Source: Clusia tigrina (taxonomy: Eukaryota > Arthropoda > Insecta > Diptera > Clusiidae). From it: a DNA stretch of 64,000 nucleotides. The stretch covers positions 171,861,315 to 171,925,314 of the forward strand of contig OV050030.1 of the NCBI GenBank assembly GCA_920105625.2, written 5' to 3'. Of this stretch, positions 32,358 to 43,586 are shown one piece after another; within the stretch, counting starts at the first letter, position 1; the number at the start of each line of letters is the position of its first letter. Made by a program: the position numbers and the translations under genes. The notes beneath the pieces are model-generated. The model worked only from the letters and a program-made list of their open reading frames with translations, did no database searches and was not told the DNA's origin.

Positions 32358-32694
32358 AAGGCAATCGTTGTATTATCTCATGTTTTCATCTGCAGCTCAC
32401 TAAAACAAACATGCTATATTCCATTGTTTGTAAATGGAAAACAGCAATAAATAATCAATGCTCATATTTTTATCAATAAATTTGTCTTGGTTTTTGTTAA
32501 AATTTGACTTAGAACTAAAGTGCAGGCATCCACTAATATGTATGTATGTATATATGGTTTAAAAGCGAATATCGTATACCCTGAAAGTATGCAATCAGTT
32601 ATGTTTCGGTATAAAAAATCTCTTGGTAATAGTTTAGCAGTGTTGCCTAACTAAGTCTACTACTACAAAATAAGCTCACATTTGACCGAATAAC

Positions 32695-33631
32695 GAGACA
32701 CATTTTTTCGCCCACTGTGCTAAATTGAAAATAAACAAAAACTGCTTCAGTATGAAGAGCAAGAGTTTGGACTTTTGTGTGTTTTCGAATTTCAGTTCGC
32801 TTAGGCAGAGCAATCGTGAGCGTACATATACATTTTTTTCTTGTCAGCTCGCAGCATACCTGTATTTTGAACAGCTCGGGAGCCGGTGAGTTGCCCGTCC
32901 CTATTTTAGCACATTAAAACCATTATGAGTATAAATATCTTGGTCCTCCAAATGGATGTAAATTTCTGTGGCATCTTCCAGCATAGAGTAATAAGAATAA
33001 GAGTCACACCAAAGACAATATACAGAATGACGTTTCATTGCTCTCTTGAGTGAGAATCCACATATTGAAGTGTATGGCAAACACATTGGAAAAAGCATCG
33101 GCAATTTCACGAAGCAGTTTTGAATATGTATCAATCGTCAGCCACATACATGGCTATTGTTGTTTGCACATTCGTATGAATAATATTAGTGTGTGTGTGT
33201 GCTCACTGCTGAAGCTAATGATTTGAAATCAAATTTTTATTTTCTGATTTGTTTGGGGTATAATACACAACAATGAATTTTCTATATGGCAAAGGTTTTT
33301 TATACGGAAAGTGGGACTTAAGCCAAAGCATTTGTGGTTTTGCATATGAAAAAGATTTGCCATGTCATGAGAAAGCATAATGTGTGTATATTAGAACACT
33401 TGACTTGACAACATAAAATAAATATGCTTGCATATGAAATATTTTACTTTTGAATATTTTAAATGTACATTTATGAATTAGCAAAGTAATATTTGTTCCA
33501 GCTATAAATGTACGAAGTATATTTTTTTTTCTTTAGTTGGCATATTAACAAAAAGTGCAATGCATTGTTTAAAGGAAATTTTTATTTTAAAATATTGTAG
33601 TTGCATAACCAAAATTTTTTTAATTCCATTT
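32695..33631. other. AT-rich spacer after copy 1
   Basis: No convincing ORF. A (GT) run is at 33190-33200. Text near 32900-33130 has a minus ORF of 77 codons without known motifs. Confidence 0.4.
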
Positions 33632-34545
33632 TTAGATTATTAATTTCCCTATTATAATTGTTGAATAATTTTTGGTAGTACCGTACTGTACGGCTACTAC
33701 TTTCGCAGTGGGGACACAGGGAACTTTCCGTGATTTCCGGAATTCCACCCCAACAACCTCCGGCTCCATCAACACCGGACTTCCTCTACTTATATACTCG
33801 ACATCAAGAGGTTCAATATCCATAATTGGAAGGTGGAATGTAGGTTTTACAAATGTTGTTGTTCAATCTATTCTTTTTAACCATTTCTGGTTCAAAATGT
33901 TTCGCGCAAATACGAAAATCTTTCAAATTATTCATTATTCCCGTGAAAGTTGCAAAGGGACAACCATTCATTGCGTTCTTCTACACCTTTAGGAAACGAG
34001 TACAATGTACTCGGAGGGGAAGTCAGCAGTTGCAAATGTGCCCACACTTTACATGTCCTAGATTAATTGAAAAACCAAAAAAATTTAATTTACTTAAAAT
34101 CTATATAAAATACGCAGAGTAAAACAACAGTTGATCTTTCAAAATTGAAAACAGTAAGGAGAAATATAAAGTTACCAGTAAACTTTGAAAATTATGTTAT
34201 TTTACACAATTTTATTAAAATAATTATAAGGAAACAAAAAGTTTTGTATTGTTCATTGATATACACTGATTGTAATCAAAAGATAATTTTTGTAACAATT
34301 TATATAAATCGACACTCCCCCAAATACATTGTGGGAATGGCACCAAGCCTCAGCTTCCTCTTTCCAACGCATTCTGGATTAAAGTGTTTTTCACAGATGT
34401 TGGTACTATCCATTAAAACACATTTTAAATTAGTTTCCCAATCTTATTTTCCTTCCCTGGGAACGTCAGAAAATCTTACTCCAGTACGTTTCTGGCTTTT
34501 ACAATTTTTCACTGCACAATTTTGCCATATATTTTAATTATGAAA
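33632..34545 (-). pseudogene. Decayed THAP-domain gene
   Basis: Exon-like block 1 (about 34535-34320) reads NCAVKNCKSQKRTGVRFSDVP, a WETNL segment, then NICEKHFNPECV and LGAIPT. This is the C-x(2-4)-C..W..C-x2-H plus AVP pattern of THAP zinc fingers, with one stop (TAA) before the Trp. Block 2 (about 34050-33840) reads YSFPKGVEERNEWLSLCN, a stop, and RICAKHFEPEMVKKNRL, a second THAP half. It is followed by an open minus frame to 33632 without known motifs. THAP domains occur in P-element-type transposases and host regulators. The source is unknown. Confidence 0.6.
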
Positions 34546-36994
34546 TATTAAATCAACTTGCGACTTTTAGTTCTAATTATCCCTCTTACCAAAAAAAGGA
34601 ACACAAATAAAAAAAACCCCACATTTACAGTTTCGGTAGTATGCAAACAAAATAATACTGAATTGCTACGCATTTCCACCGTGCCATATTGTTGCAATGC
34701 ATAAAATATTAAAAATGCCTGAACTTGCAGCTTCATACTAGCGGTTTTTATTTATCTTCGTATATTGGTTGCAAATGTTGTAATATTTTTTCACAATACA
34801 TTATTTTTTTACATGTAATTTCAACAGTAAACATATCAGCAGGTTGATTTACAATCAGCGTGAAAAAGTAGGTTTAATTGAATCTTCTTTGTAAAATTAT
34901 ATGTTTCAAAGCTATATAAACTATAGACCTATAACATTAAATGAATTCTCTTAATATCTGCCTCGATTGAATAAAGAAAAATGCAATGTATTTTGTTTAT
35001 ATACTTTTATTGTTCCACACTTTAACGAATGTTTTTTTCATTTATTAATAATTACTAATATACGAGTAAATTTTAAAAATGAAGTAAAATAAATACATTT
35101 ATATTATTTAAACTTGAAAAATCTAAAACTATTGTTCTTGAATACATTTAATATTATATACTGCCGAATAAGAACATTTGTATAATTATATATCTGAATA
35201 ACATGTGTGCAGGCGTTAACAAAGTCGACTTGGCTGATTGTTTTTTTTTTCTACAGCCACTCATGCATGTACACACCAGTTCACACTACAACCGGCCCGC
35301 TGTTGACTTAAAGCAAATGCCTCGTCTTCGATTGCTATGATTGAAATTCATTTTCATTCCAATTCCAACAAATAAATAAAAATAACATTCTTACATTCAT
35401 ATACATACACATATACATGCCATAAACCTGGAAGCAAGCATAGTAGTAAACACACACGTACATATAGAACGAAAAAACCAGAATGTGTATCTACAGGTTT
35501 TGCCGTTGCATTGCCGAGCACATTTCGGGTGTTGAGTTAATAATTTTACAATAGCCAGCCATGCAATTTTACCTCATTTCGCTGAGTGAAAAGAACGATG
35601 TACTATCTTTGTAGTATATTGTCTTTGGTCGAACTCTGAAATGTCACTCATTTTTCGATATAGAAGAGATCGGTGGGGGGTAGTAAACAATACGAAAATT
35701 GAGAGAGACAGAGTAGAGAACTGAATTTTATTGTTCTAAGCAGAATACATTTCCATGTAAATGTATTTTGGTTCTAAGCGAATTTTTCCTTATTTCTGTA
35801 TACATGCGAGTATGAAGAAACACACATGCAAGAATGATAAAATAGAAGATTGCGTCAATGCTGGTACGAAAATTTCCTCTCTTAGCGCATATCGTCACAA
35901 GGCACATACGAAATGAGAGAACAGCTAAAATGCATAAATTTTTGTGTGAGAAATATGATAATTTGTGTTTAATATTAAATATTTTAATATTTATCGCATT
36001 TTATGATAATATTTATATAAATAAATGTAAAATAATATATTTCAATTGAATTAGCATTAAAATTGTTGTTTTATTCAGAAATTTTTTGGATAAATTTGTG
36101 TCGTGAAAGTTTTTATTTCGTGTTTTGGTACGACAATAGGAATATAAAGTGAAATAATTATGGGAAGTGAAATATAAAAGCACATATACATATAAACTTA
36201 TTTTATTATTTTAGTTATTTTATTTATATATTTATGTTCATGCATATTTTTCCATACAGATTGCAGATTGCAGATGCATGCATATATATGTAATTAAGCT
36301 AAGGCTTAAGCTAAACAAACTTTGTTAAGTGTTTATGATATTTACAATAGATAAATAAAGATGTTAAATTCTGAAAGTTTGCTATTTTATTAAGTTACAT
36401 AAATTAAATAAAGAATATTTCAGTTAATTGTTTCATTAAGTTTACGACTCATTTTTGTATGCATTTTATAGAATGTTTTTATTAAGTTTTCTTATTGCAA
36501 AGAACATTCTGCCTCGGAAGAATAAATTCTTAACCTTAATGGGGCAATTTAGATTAGAAGCTTCTTCAAGTAGTCATTTGTGAAGTTGTGTTATGATCTC
36601 TATATTTTTGTTCAAAGATGGAATAGCACCTGGCTTTAAACGCCTTCTCATTGCAAATTTTGTAATTAAATATTTTTAAAATTTAATAAGTATATTTTTA
36701 AAAAAAAATTACCCATTTCAAACTACAAATTCGTCTCTATGAACTCTTCATCAAAAAATTCCATGCAAATTCGCCAAGTATTTGGATTGAATGTTGTTAA
36801 CTTATATATAATTCAAAACAATTAAAAACCCTTTAATATACTAATTATTGCCTTTGCACATGCAGTTTTCATATCACAAAATATTTTAAAGTGCCACCTG
36901 ACGTCACAGCCAATCAGCAGTGCTGTGTTTTTGTCGAGAGAGGAATAGCGGAACTGCGTATGGCGTAATCTTCTATTCTATCATTCTTGCACAC
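34546..36994. other. AT-rich spacer without recognised genes
   Basis: About 2.4 kb. Only short ORFs (62 codons minus at 34548-34736, 63 codons plus at 35858-36049) with no motif and A/T-driven composition. ATACATACACATATACATG runs near 35400. Nothing supports a gene. Confidence 0.45.
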
Positions 36995-37032
36995 ATGCAT
37001 CCTTGATGCAACGACACAGGTGGTGCAGATAA
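36995..37032 (+). repeat. 38-bp inverted repeat, left arm
   Basis: It matches the reverse complement of 40226-40263 at 37 of 38 positions. The two arms bracket a split Jockey LINE and its inserted DNA transposon. Confidence 0.7.
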
Positions 37033-37171
37033 ATTTTGAGAGAATTCAGATCTCGCTTCTGTCAAAATAGTCAGCAGGCGGGTTCCGGAGGCATGAGAAT
37101 ATTTGTAGTAACGGGTGAAAAATTTCTTTGATGGCTGAAATTTTAGTTTTATAAGGGCTGAGATAATCTCG

Positions 37172-37709
37172 TCACTTGGAACACCATAGTACAATAGAGC
37201 AGGTTCATTGAATAGTGAACGAGATAAAAAACGCATTCGACAAAAAGCAATATTGTTCAGCCATCTTTTTAGACGTGGCGCAGGCATTTGACAAGGTCTG
37301 GCACGCGGGGCTTATTTACAGAATAAAAAAGCTGTTGCCCACAAAAGTACACAATATATTGAAATCGTATCTGAGGGGCAGAAAGTTCAAGGTAAGGTAC
37401 AATAATGCTTACTCTAAATGCTTTGACATCAAAGCTGGCGTACCACAAGGAAGCGTGCTAGGTCCGGTGTTGTATCTACTATTTACCTCAGATCTGCATA
37501 CCAACAAATATTTAACAACAGCAACTTTCGCAGACGATACAGCTATCCTTAGCATTCATCCGAAAATCGCATCCCGTGACTTAGAAGATCATCTGGTCCT
37601 AGTAACAAATTGGTTGGCTGACTGGCGAATAAACGTTAATGAATCGAAACGTACGCATATTACCTTTACTATAAAAAAAGGTACATGTCCAGCGATAAAA
37701 CTCAACAAC
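37172..37709 (+). pseudogene. J2 reverse transcriptase, central part
   Basis: It reads HSTIEQVH, a stop, then IFLDVAQAFDKVWHAGL (first catalytic Asp), LKSYLRGRKFKVRY, GVPQGSVLGPVLYLLFT, TFADDTAIL (active site FADD, about 37527) and WRINVNESKRTHITFT. It breaks inside KLNN where the DNA transposon entered (GTT 37710-37712). This is the typical Jockey-clade RT order. Confidence 0.88.
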
Positions 37710-38497
37710 GTTGCACACTGGGGATTTCGCGGAAAAAAATCAAATTGTCAACATAGTCTTCATGCAATATGCAGTGATATTTTGAAATTAAAGTCTGAAT
37801 GGTACAGTCAAATCAAAAACAATAACTTCAATCTGACTGGTAGTTTTCTTTTTATGCCGTTTCAAACTCCGAACTTGTATGTTTTACCGAACTAACTTAA
37901 TATAAACCTAAGAATTTCAAGACGAATATTATTTTACTAAGTGAGCTAAGGTTTTTTTTTAATTTTTTATTTAAAGTAGGATATATCAATATACTAAAAT
38001 TGAAAAAATAAACTCTGCAGAGACTTAATTTAAAAGTTTTTTTTTTTTATGAACTTATAACTAAAATCCCTTTTTTTCCAAACATTTGGATCTGAAATTT
38101 TAGCTGTACTTGCCTATGTTTGGAAATAACTACTAATACATTGCCTCATATCTGTTCTTATATTTTTTATCAATTTCAACTGCGGCCAGGTGCGCCTTTC
38201 CATAAAACTTATATTTTTTATATTGTATATTATATTTTTTATATCTTTTTTTAAATATTTATTTATTTTTTTTTTATTCAAAGAGAACGTGTTAAAAGAA
38301 GTTGTGTTATTAAAAGAGTTTTACGACTGTTCATGATTGCGCTAATTTTTTGCCCCATGTCCATTGCTATAAAACGTTCACACAGCTGTAAACTATTGAC
38401 AGCAGTTGATTGACATACATACAATTTTTTTCTCTCCCTTCTTGAAGTGTGTGATAAGTAACTGTGAAAAGAAAATTGAAAGTCAAACACAATCTAA

Positions 38498-38959
38498 ATA
38501 GTTACAAGTGTTACAACTAAAACAAATAGTGATTTCGAAATAAAAATAATTTACATTATAACAAACAAAAAACAATTAACAATAAACAACGACAATGGAG
38601 TGGATCCCAAAAAATTTGGTGATTTTTGTCTGGAGACGGCAAAAGAGTTTGTTGCACTGTACGAGTGGTACAATATGCCAGCTACACTCCACAAAATTCT
38701 CATTCATGGGAAAGATATAATTGAAAACTGTATTTTTCCTGTAGGCTTACTATCCGAAGAGGCTCAGGAAAGTCGTAACAAAGACTATAAAAAATATCGC
38801 CTCAGACACTACAGAAAATGCAGTCGAATTGCCACGAACACAGATATTATGCACCGAATGATGCTAACGTCTGATCCCATGATCTCACATTTGACTCCTT
38901 CGTTTATCCACAAAAGGCATAGTGATATAAGCGACGAAGTTAAGGCTATATTAGAATAA
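38498..38959 (+). CDS. ORF in the unclassified transposon, function unknown
   Basis: 154 codons open from a stop at 38495, with no clear ATG at the front; the first useful in-frame starts are GTG 38600 or an inner Met. This suggests a spliced last exon or a truncated gene. Visible text: LETAKEFVALYEWYNM, LHKILIHGKDII, GLLSEEAQESRNKDYKKYR, NTDIMHRMMLTSDP. I have the impression of a protein family scattered in insect genomes next to transposons, but I cannot name it. No DDE motif, no zinc finger and no membrane segment. Coding-like codon use and a clean frame make it more credible than other short ORFs here. Confidence 0.5.
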   Translation: MVTSVTTKTNSDFEIKIIYIITNKKQLTINNDNGVDPKKFGDFCLETAKEFVALYEWYNMPATLHKILIHGKDIIENCIFPVGLLSEEAQESRNKDYKKYRLRHYRKCSRIATNTDIMHRMMLTSDPMISHLTPSFIHKRHSDISDEVKAILE

Positions 38960-38984
38960 TAATACATAATAGTAATTAAATTTA

Positions 38985-39225
38985 TATGAAAAATTCGTTT
39001 GTTTTTATATGGGCGGTATATGATGGGCGTGGCCGATTTTAATGAAACTTTCACAACTTTTTCATTTTGTTAATTGTAATGTCTGTGCTAAATTTCAACA
39101 TGTTCGTAGCAAAAGAAAAAATTTTGTATGAAAAATTCATTTTGAGTTATATGGGCGGAATATGATGGGCGTGGCCGATTTTAATGAAAATTTATATTTT
39201 TCTTCATAACGTTAATTAAGTGCTA
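38985..39225 (+). repeat. 142-bp direct repeat, about 1.7 units
   Basis: TATGAAAAATTC occurs at about 38985 and 39127, and ATATGGGCGG-ATATGATGGGCGTGGCCG at about 39006 and 39148, the same spacing. It lies near the right end of the DNA transposon. Confidence 0.75.
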
Positions 39226-39304
39226 GGTGCCAAGTTTTATCACTCTACGAGCACTCCTTATAATTTTTTCCCAGAAATGTATCAAGCCATCCCCACTGTG
39301 CGTT

Positions 39305-39799
39305 CCTATTCCTCAAGCAAAGGAGGTGAAGTACCTAGGAATTCATCTTGACTCACGTTTGACATGGAAGCGCCACATCGAAGCCAAAAAAAAACAAATG
39401 GCTTTGAAAGCAAATAGCCTACACTGGCTCATGCACAAAAATTCCAGGTTGAGCCTAGAATACAAAACACTGCTGTACAAAGCCATCATAAAACCAATTT
39501 GGACTTACGGTAGCCAGTTGTGGGGCGGCGCAACCAACTCTAACATAGAACTGATTCAAAGAGCGCAGTCCAAAATTCTAAGAACCATTACTGGGGCTCC
39601 TTGGTTTATAAAGAATACAAACATTCACAAAGATCTGAACATTCCGCTCGTAAAAAAGGAAATCTTTGACGCCAGCTTAAAATATGCGCAAAAAATCAAA
39701 GAGCACCCAAATCATCTAGCTAGGATACTAGCATGTAATAGGGTTCCAAGTCGTCTAAAACGTACGAAATCACCAGCACAATTAACATCGACACCTTAA
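39305..39799 (+). pseudogene. J2 ORF2 C-terminal part
   Basis: It continues the split frame with VKYLGIHLDSRLTWKRHI, LLYKAIIKPIWTYGSQLWG, SKILRTITGAPWFIKN and a C-terminal basic end at 39799. These are the conserved RT connection blocks of Jockey-clade LINEs. The frame from here to the stop is open. The 3' UTR follows. Confidence 0.87.
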
Positions 39800-40225
39800 T
39801 CATGTACAAACACTAATATAACATTTATTACAGTAACTAACATATAACATTGTGATTACTAAAAGGCACTAAGCCTTGGCAAGGTGTATTAATATTAATT
39901 ATTTAGTTTGTAAGATATGCTTACTTATTGTTAGTCTAAGATTAGAAGATACAATAAATAAATATATGAAATAAAAAAAAAAAAACTTGGAACTTTGAAA
40001 CACTTCACATTTTTTTGCCCCAACTTTTGCGGCATATTACAGAAAATTTGCCCATTTTATTATTTTCACTATATAATAAATAAATAAAATTTATAAACAG
40101 CAAAATTTTATGTTTCGATAATTTCAATAAAGCGCGGCAAATTTTTTGGCGGCACCGGTTTTCATAATTTGACAGAACCGAGACCGAAAGAGAACAACAA
40201 AACAGAATAGGATACGAAACGTCAC

Positions 40226-40263
40226 TTATCTGCACCACCTGTGTCGTTGCATCAAGCATGCAT
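40226..40263 (-). repeat. 38-bp inverted repeat, right arm
   Basis: Reverse complement of 36995-37032 with one mismatch. The sequence around it (40000-40330) has a 103-codon minus ORF without recognised motifs. Confidence 0.7.
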
Positions 40264-40504
40264 CTACGTACGGCACGCATATTGACGCTGTTTGCTAGAA
40301 TATCTTGGCAATGCACATTTTGGATTTACTATTGCGCTCCAAGTGAACGATACATTTTTCTTTATCATTACAATTGTTGCCGTCATAAACGAAGATTAAT
40401 TTTTAAATTTTATTATTACACATTATTATTATACTAACTTTTTTCTTATGTGAAGAAGATAAATTCTCAAGAATTTGTCTTCCCACATAAACCCAACTGA
40501 ATTG
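40264..40504. other. AT-rich spacer
   Basis: No ORF or motif seen between the inverted-repeat arm and the next repeat element. Confidence 0.4.
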
Positions 40505-41117
40505 AAAACGAGTAAAGAAGTCCGAAGTCGGGTTAGACCGACTACGAAATACCCTTTACCTTTATAGTTTATAAAACTACGCTCATACAAATAAAATGTA
40601 CGTGAGAGTTAAACCATGGCGATATGGGATCAAAACAATTTTTTCTAAATGTGGGTTGAAATGTTACACCTATAATGATCACTAAATTTCATAGTTGAAT
40701 TCTATAACGCTAAAGACACATTTGTTGATATCTTTTGTAGAGATTTCGAGCTAAGAATATAGTTAACTTTGTACTGTAGTTATACTTCACATTTCCATAT
40801 GTACATATCTGTACCTGCTACGGCCATTATGGTATTATATAAAAAAAGCTCTACGGCCCAAAATTAGTTTAACGTTTTTGATAGTAAAGGTTTGAATGTA
40901 TGAATACTACTGCTTGTTGGTTCGCGGGAGGTAGTCGATACAGCTCCTACCTCGAATATATGAGAGGCTTTCCCTTATCCGCTACCTTGGGCCGCGTCCT
41001 CTAGGAGTTACATCTTCTCCCGAGGAACCTAATTAATTGTACCTATTACTACACCTAAATCAACTAAGTTAGCATACATTATATAAATAAAGAATGCAGC
41101 AAAAATAAAGAACCCTA

Positions 41118-41582
41118 TTATGATGAAATTGTAACACAAACTGCATCATGGTAACTGTAAATCGTTTCGTAAGTTTTCGCCTTGATTGAATTACTGTTCA
41201 TATTAGAGAAAGACCAGTCAATGTGAGTATTTCCTGAAGTGGTACTCTTATCTCTACATAGAAGAGATATTAAGCCGTTTTCCGTTAGGATGTCTTCTAC
41301 TTGGTCACAGTCACTGCCACGACATATATTAAAATCTCCTAATAGATCAATTCTTTTATTGACAGAACAATCGGTACTTGAAATATTTTGTAGTTCTATT
41401 TTTAGTAATCCTGACGGAAAAGATTTATTTCTATAAAGTACTATTAAATGGATATCTCTATATTTATATAAAATGATTTCAAAAGTGAATTTGCCTTCAT
41501 GTAATTCCTTGCTATATAAATACTGAACTGAATCTTCTAGCTCAATGTTGACATATATAATAATACCATTTGAATGACATCA
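41118..41582 (-). CDS. Endonuclease/exonuclease/phosphatase-fold domain, Helentron-type
   Basis: An open minus frame of 155 codons between stops, too short of Met to look like a complete gene. It reads NGIIIYVNIELE, IHLIVLYRNKSFPSG, RIDLLGDFNI (the GDFN metal-site motif of AP-endonuclease folds), then LTENGLISLL, TSGNTHIDWSFSN and ETIYSYHDAVCVTIS. The STT-G-THID..FSN and YYSYHDA blocks are, to my memory, those of the C-terminal endonuclease of Helitron2/Helentron helicase proteins rather than LINE endonucleases. No Rep or helicase part is in the window. The frame has no stop, so decay is recent or selection was present. Confidence 0.6.
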
Positions 41583-41879
41583 GACGATTATACATAAGAA
41601 TAAAGGACGCCTGGTTAAAAAAAATTTGAAAAAACTGAATGTTTTGCTACTGATTTCATGTTATAATCCGCGATTTTGTAAACATTACCAACTTCACTAT
41701 ACGATGAATGCCATCAGAAGATTATACATAAGAATAATTGACGCGTGCTTCAAAAATATTTAAAAAAACAGAAAAACTGTATTTTATCTGGACCACCCCA
41801 TTTCTTTTGTATGACATTATAAAGTCAATAAACTTTTTTTTTTAAATTTGATATAGGTCCAAAGTTTTAAGAACCTATC

Positions 41880-42890
41880 TATACTGGGCGTAGCTCATAA
41901 AGTGCATCTCTAATTTTTTTATTTTTGGTTTGTGTTTTATACAATCACTCTGAAGCTTCATATGAAGTTTCGTTGACGAGTCTTGCATAAGGCCCCAAAA
42001 ACGAGTACTGGTCAATTGCGGGTGTGGCAGTAGTAAAATGTGCCCATATTTTGCATGCATGCTTTTTCGGAACTAATACATCCTGCTACCAATTTCGCCA
42101 AAAAATATTGTATAAGTCGCAAGTTATAAACATATACCCTAGAACAAATCCAATGAAGCTACCAATTTGTATTCATATATCATCACTATAATTGCTTTTT
42201 AGTGGGGTCCCAAAGTTCATTATATGCGAGGGAGCCGTATCCTTTCTCTGATCGACCCCGAATCTTGTACGTATGCGGCTTTTTAGGGTCCATATACGTA
42301 CTCATATAAAATGCCCCCGAAGCATATTGCAAAGATCGTAAGCTATAATAATATGTCAATAGTGGGCGTATCCTTGAAAAGAACACGCCCATTTTTTATG
42401 TGGTGTTTAATGTTGGTACCCGTAACCTTTCTGTGAAATTTCTTTGATAAATATAGGAATATAGTAATGATTTTTGGTTCATTGTGGGCGTGGTAGTAGT
42501 AATAATCTGCCCATATTTAGTTTGCATGCTAGTACAGCTACCAATTTGTATTCATATATCATCATTAGAAGCATAGATAGGGTAGTTGATTTTAAGTGGG
42601 GTCCCCAAAGTTCATTATATGGGAGGGAATCGTATCCTTCATCTGATCGACCCCCATTCGTGCATTTGACAATGTAGGGTCCATATAGGTACTAATAAAG
42701 AATTTCATCCAAAAATATTGAATAGGTCGTAAGTTATAATAATATGTGAATAGTGGGCGTAGCTGTAGAAATAACACGCTTATTTTGTGTGTGGTGTTTA
42801 ATGTTAGTACCAGCAACCTTCCTGTGAAATTTCGTTGATAAATCTTTAATAGGAACCTAGTAATGAATTTTGGCCAATTGTGGGCGTGGC
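41880..42890 (+). repeat. Tandem repeats of about 390 bp
   Basis: CATTATATG-GAGGGA-CCGTATCC occurs at 42219 and 42612, and TGGGCGTGGYAGTAGTA at about 42010, 42485 and 42883. The units share CTACCAATTTGTATTCATATATCATCA and AATATGTSAATAGTGGGCGTA. Two full units and one partial are visible, at roughly 75-85% identity. Confidence 0.7.
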
Positions 42891-43370
42891 AGTAGTATTA
42901 TGCTTTCAGAATATGGAACACACACTATTAACGACCTCATGTATATTTCTGCCAATTTTTATTCCGCTGGCATCAATACGAGCATAGGAAGGCTAATTTT
43001 AATTTTAGATCCGAAAGTTCCTTATATCAAAAGTGGGCGTGTATTTTACCTGGTCAACCCCATTTGTTGCAGATAGCTTTATAATATCCACATGTTCCTA
43101 CACGTACAATTTCGTCCGCAAATCTCTACCAGATCTTAAGTTATTAATATTTGTGTCGAAAAAAGTGGCCACAGACGGACAGACGAACAGACGAACAGAC
43201 GGATGGACAAAATAAAAATAGCTTAGAAATTGATTCTGATCATATCTGTATACATATATCCATACATACCACGCATCCTTCTTGAAATTGCAACCCCTCT
43301 CAAAAGCACAAATTTAGTATACCCCATTTACCTTTTTTAAAGGTAAAGGGTATAAAGAGAACTTGGCACG

Positions 43371-43586
43371 CGCCAAGTACTTTGACTCCCGGCTCTCAGC
43401 CCGGGCGAAGTGCTAAAATAATAATTCAAAAATTCCCTTACTCGAGTGCAAGACCCTAATCTTGCCTCTCAAAGGTCCGCACGCATGCTTTTCCGAACTC
43501 TGAAATGTGCCTTTTGTGTAGAAATAATTTGTGACTCATTCAATTGCAACTAACTTATTTGTGTTGGAGTAGTTGCATTCTTGTTG
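43371..43586. other. Spacer before copy 2
   Basis: It contains the palindrome CTTGGCACGCGCCAAG (43361-43376 region) and GC-richer text around GCCCGGGCGAAGTGC. No ORF. It is possibly the edge of another LTR element, not resolved. Confidence 0.35.

Larger units (their letters stand above)
19671..32694 (+). repeat. Direct segmental duplication, copy 1
   Basis: It matches 43587-62493 segment by segment in the same order and orientation, mostly above about 95%. Shared marks include the 368-bp LINE tail with its 14-bp target duplication, the L1 insertion site and the G4 LTR insertion site. Copy-specific losses: the copia 5' LTR and gag start and both ends of H2 are missing here. Confidence 0.9.
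25466..32694 (+). mobile_element. PIF/Harbinger element H2, copy 1 (both ends lost)
   Basis: It carries the N-terminal transposase part at 25550-25863 and the C-terminal part at 31688-32357, with LINE L1 between them. The counterpart in copy 2 (49139-62635) keeps both terminal inverted repeats. The ends here are missing relative to that copy. Confidence 0.8.
37713..39301 (+). mobile_element. Unclassified DNA transposon (1.59 kb) in J2
   Basis: Terminal inverted repeats GCACACTGGGGAT and GCACAGTGGGGAT (12 of 13) are flanked by GTT on each side (37710-37712, 39302-39304). Removing it plus one GTT restores the J2 reading frame. It holds one ORF (38498-38959) and a 142-bp direct repeat near its right end. 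A 3-bp target and CACAGTGGGG ends do not settle the superfamily. Confidence 0.75.
37170..39986 (+). mobile_element. Jockey-type LINE J2, 5'-truncated, split
   Basis: RT coding begins near 37172, is interrupted at 37713-39301, resumes at 39302 and ends with a poly(A) run at 39973-39986 after AATAAATAAAT. It is a different family from J of copy 2. Confidence 0.85.
40505..43370 (-). mobile_element. Large mini-me/Helentron-like repeat
   Basis: Its ends match the small repeats at 51890-52975 in reverse: AAAACGAGTA..GAAGTCCGAAGTCGG..AATACCCTTTACC at 40505-40556 and a GTCY-type tract (on this strand CAGACGGACAGACGAACAG, 43171-43205) followed by TAAAGGTAAAGGGTAT at the right. It contains the endonuclease ORF 41118-41582 and a block of about 390-bp tandem repeats. 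Dipteran mini-me elements have such TA and GTCY tracts. The link to Helentrons is an inference from the ORF. Confidence 0.55.

Noticed and set aside
35200..35780. Possible promoter or exon in the spacer (CTACAG, GAGAGAGACAGAG text)
   Set aside because: No adjoining open frame, no splice partner and no conserved motif. The composition alone is not enough.
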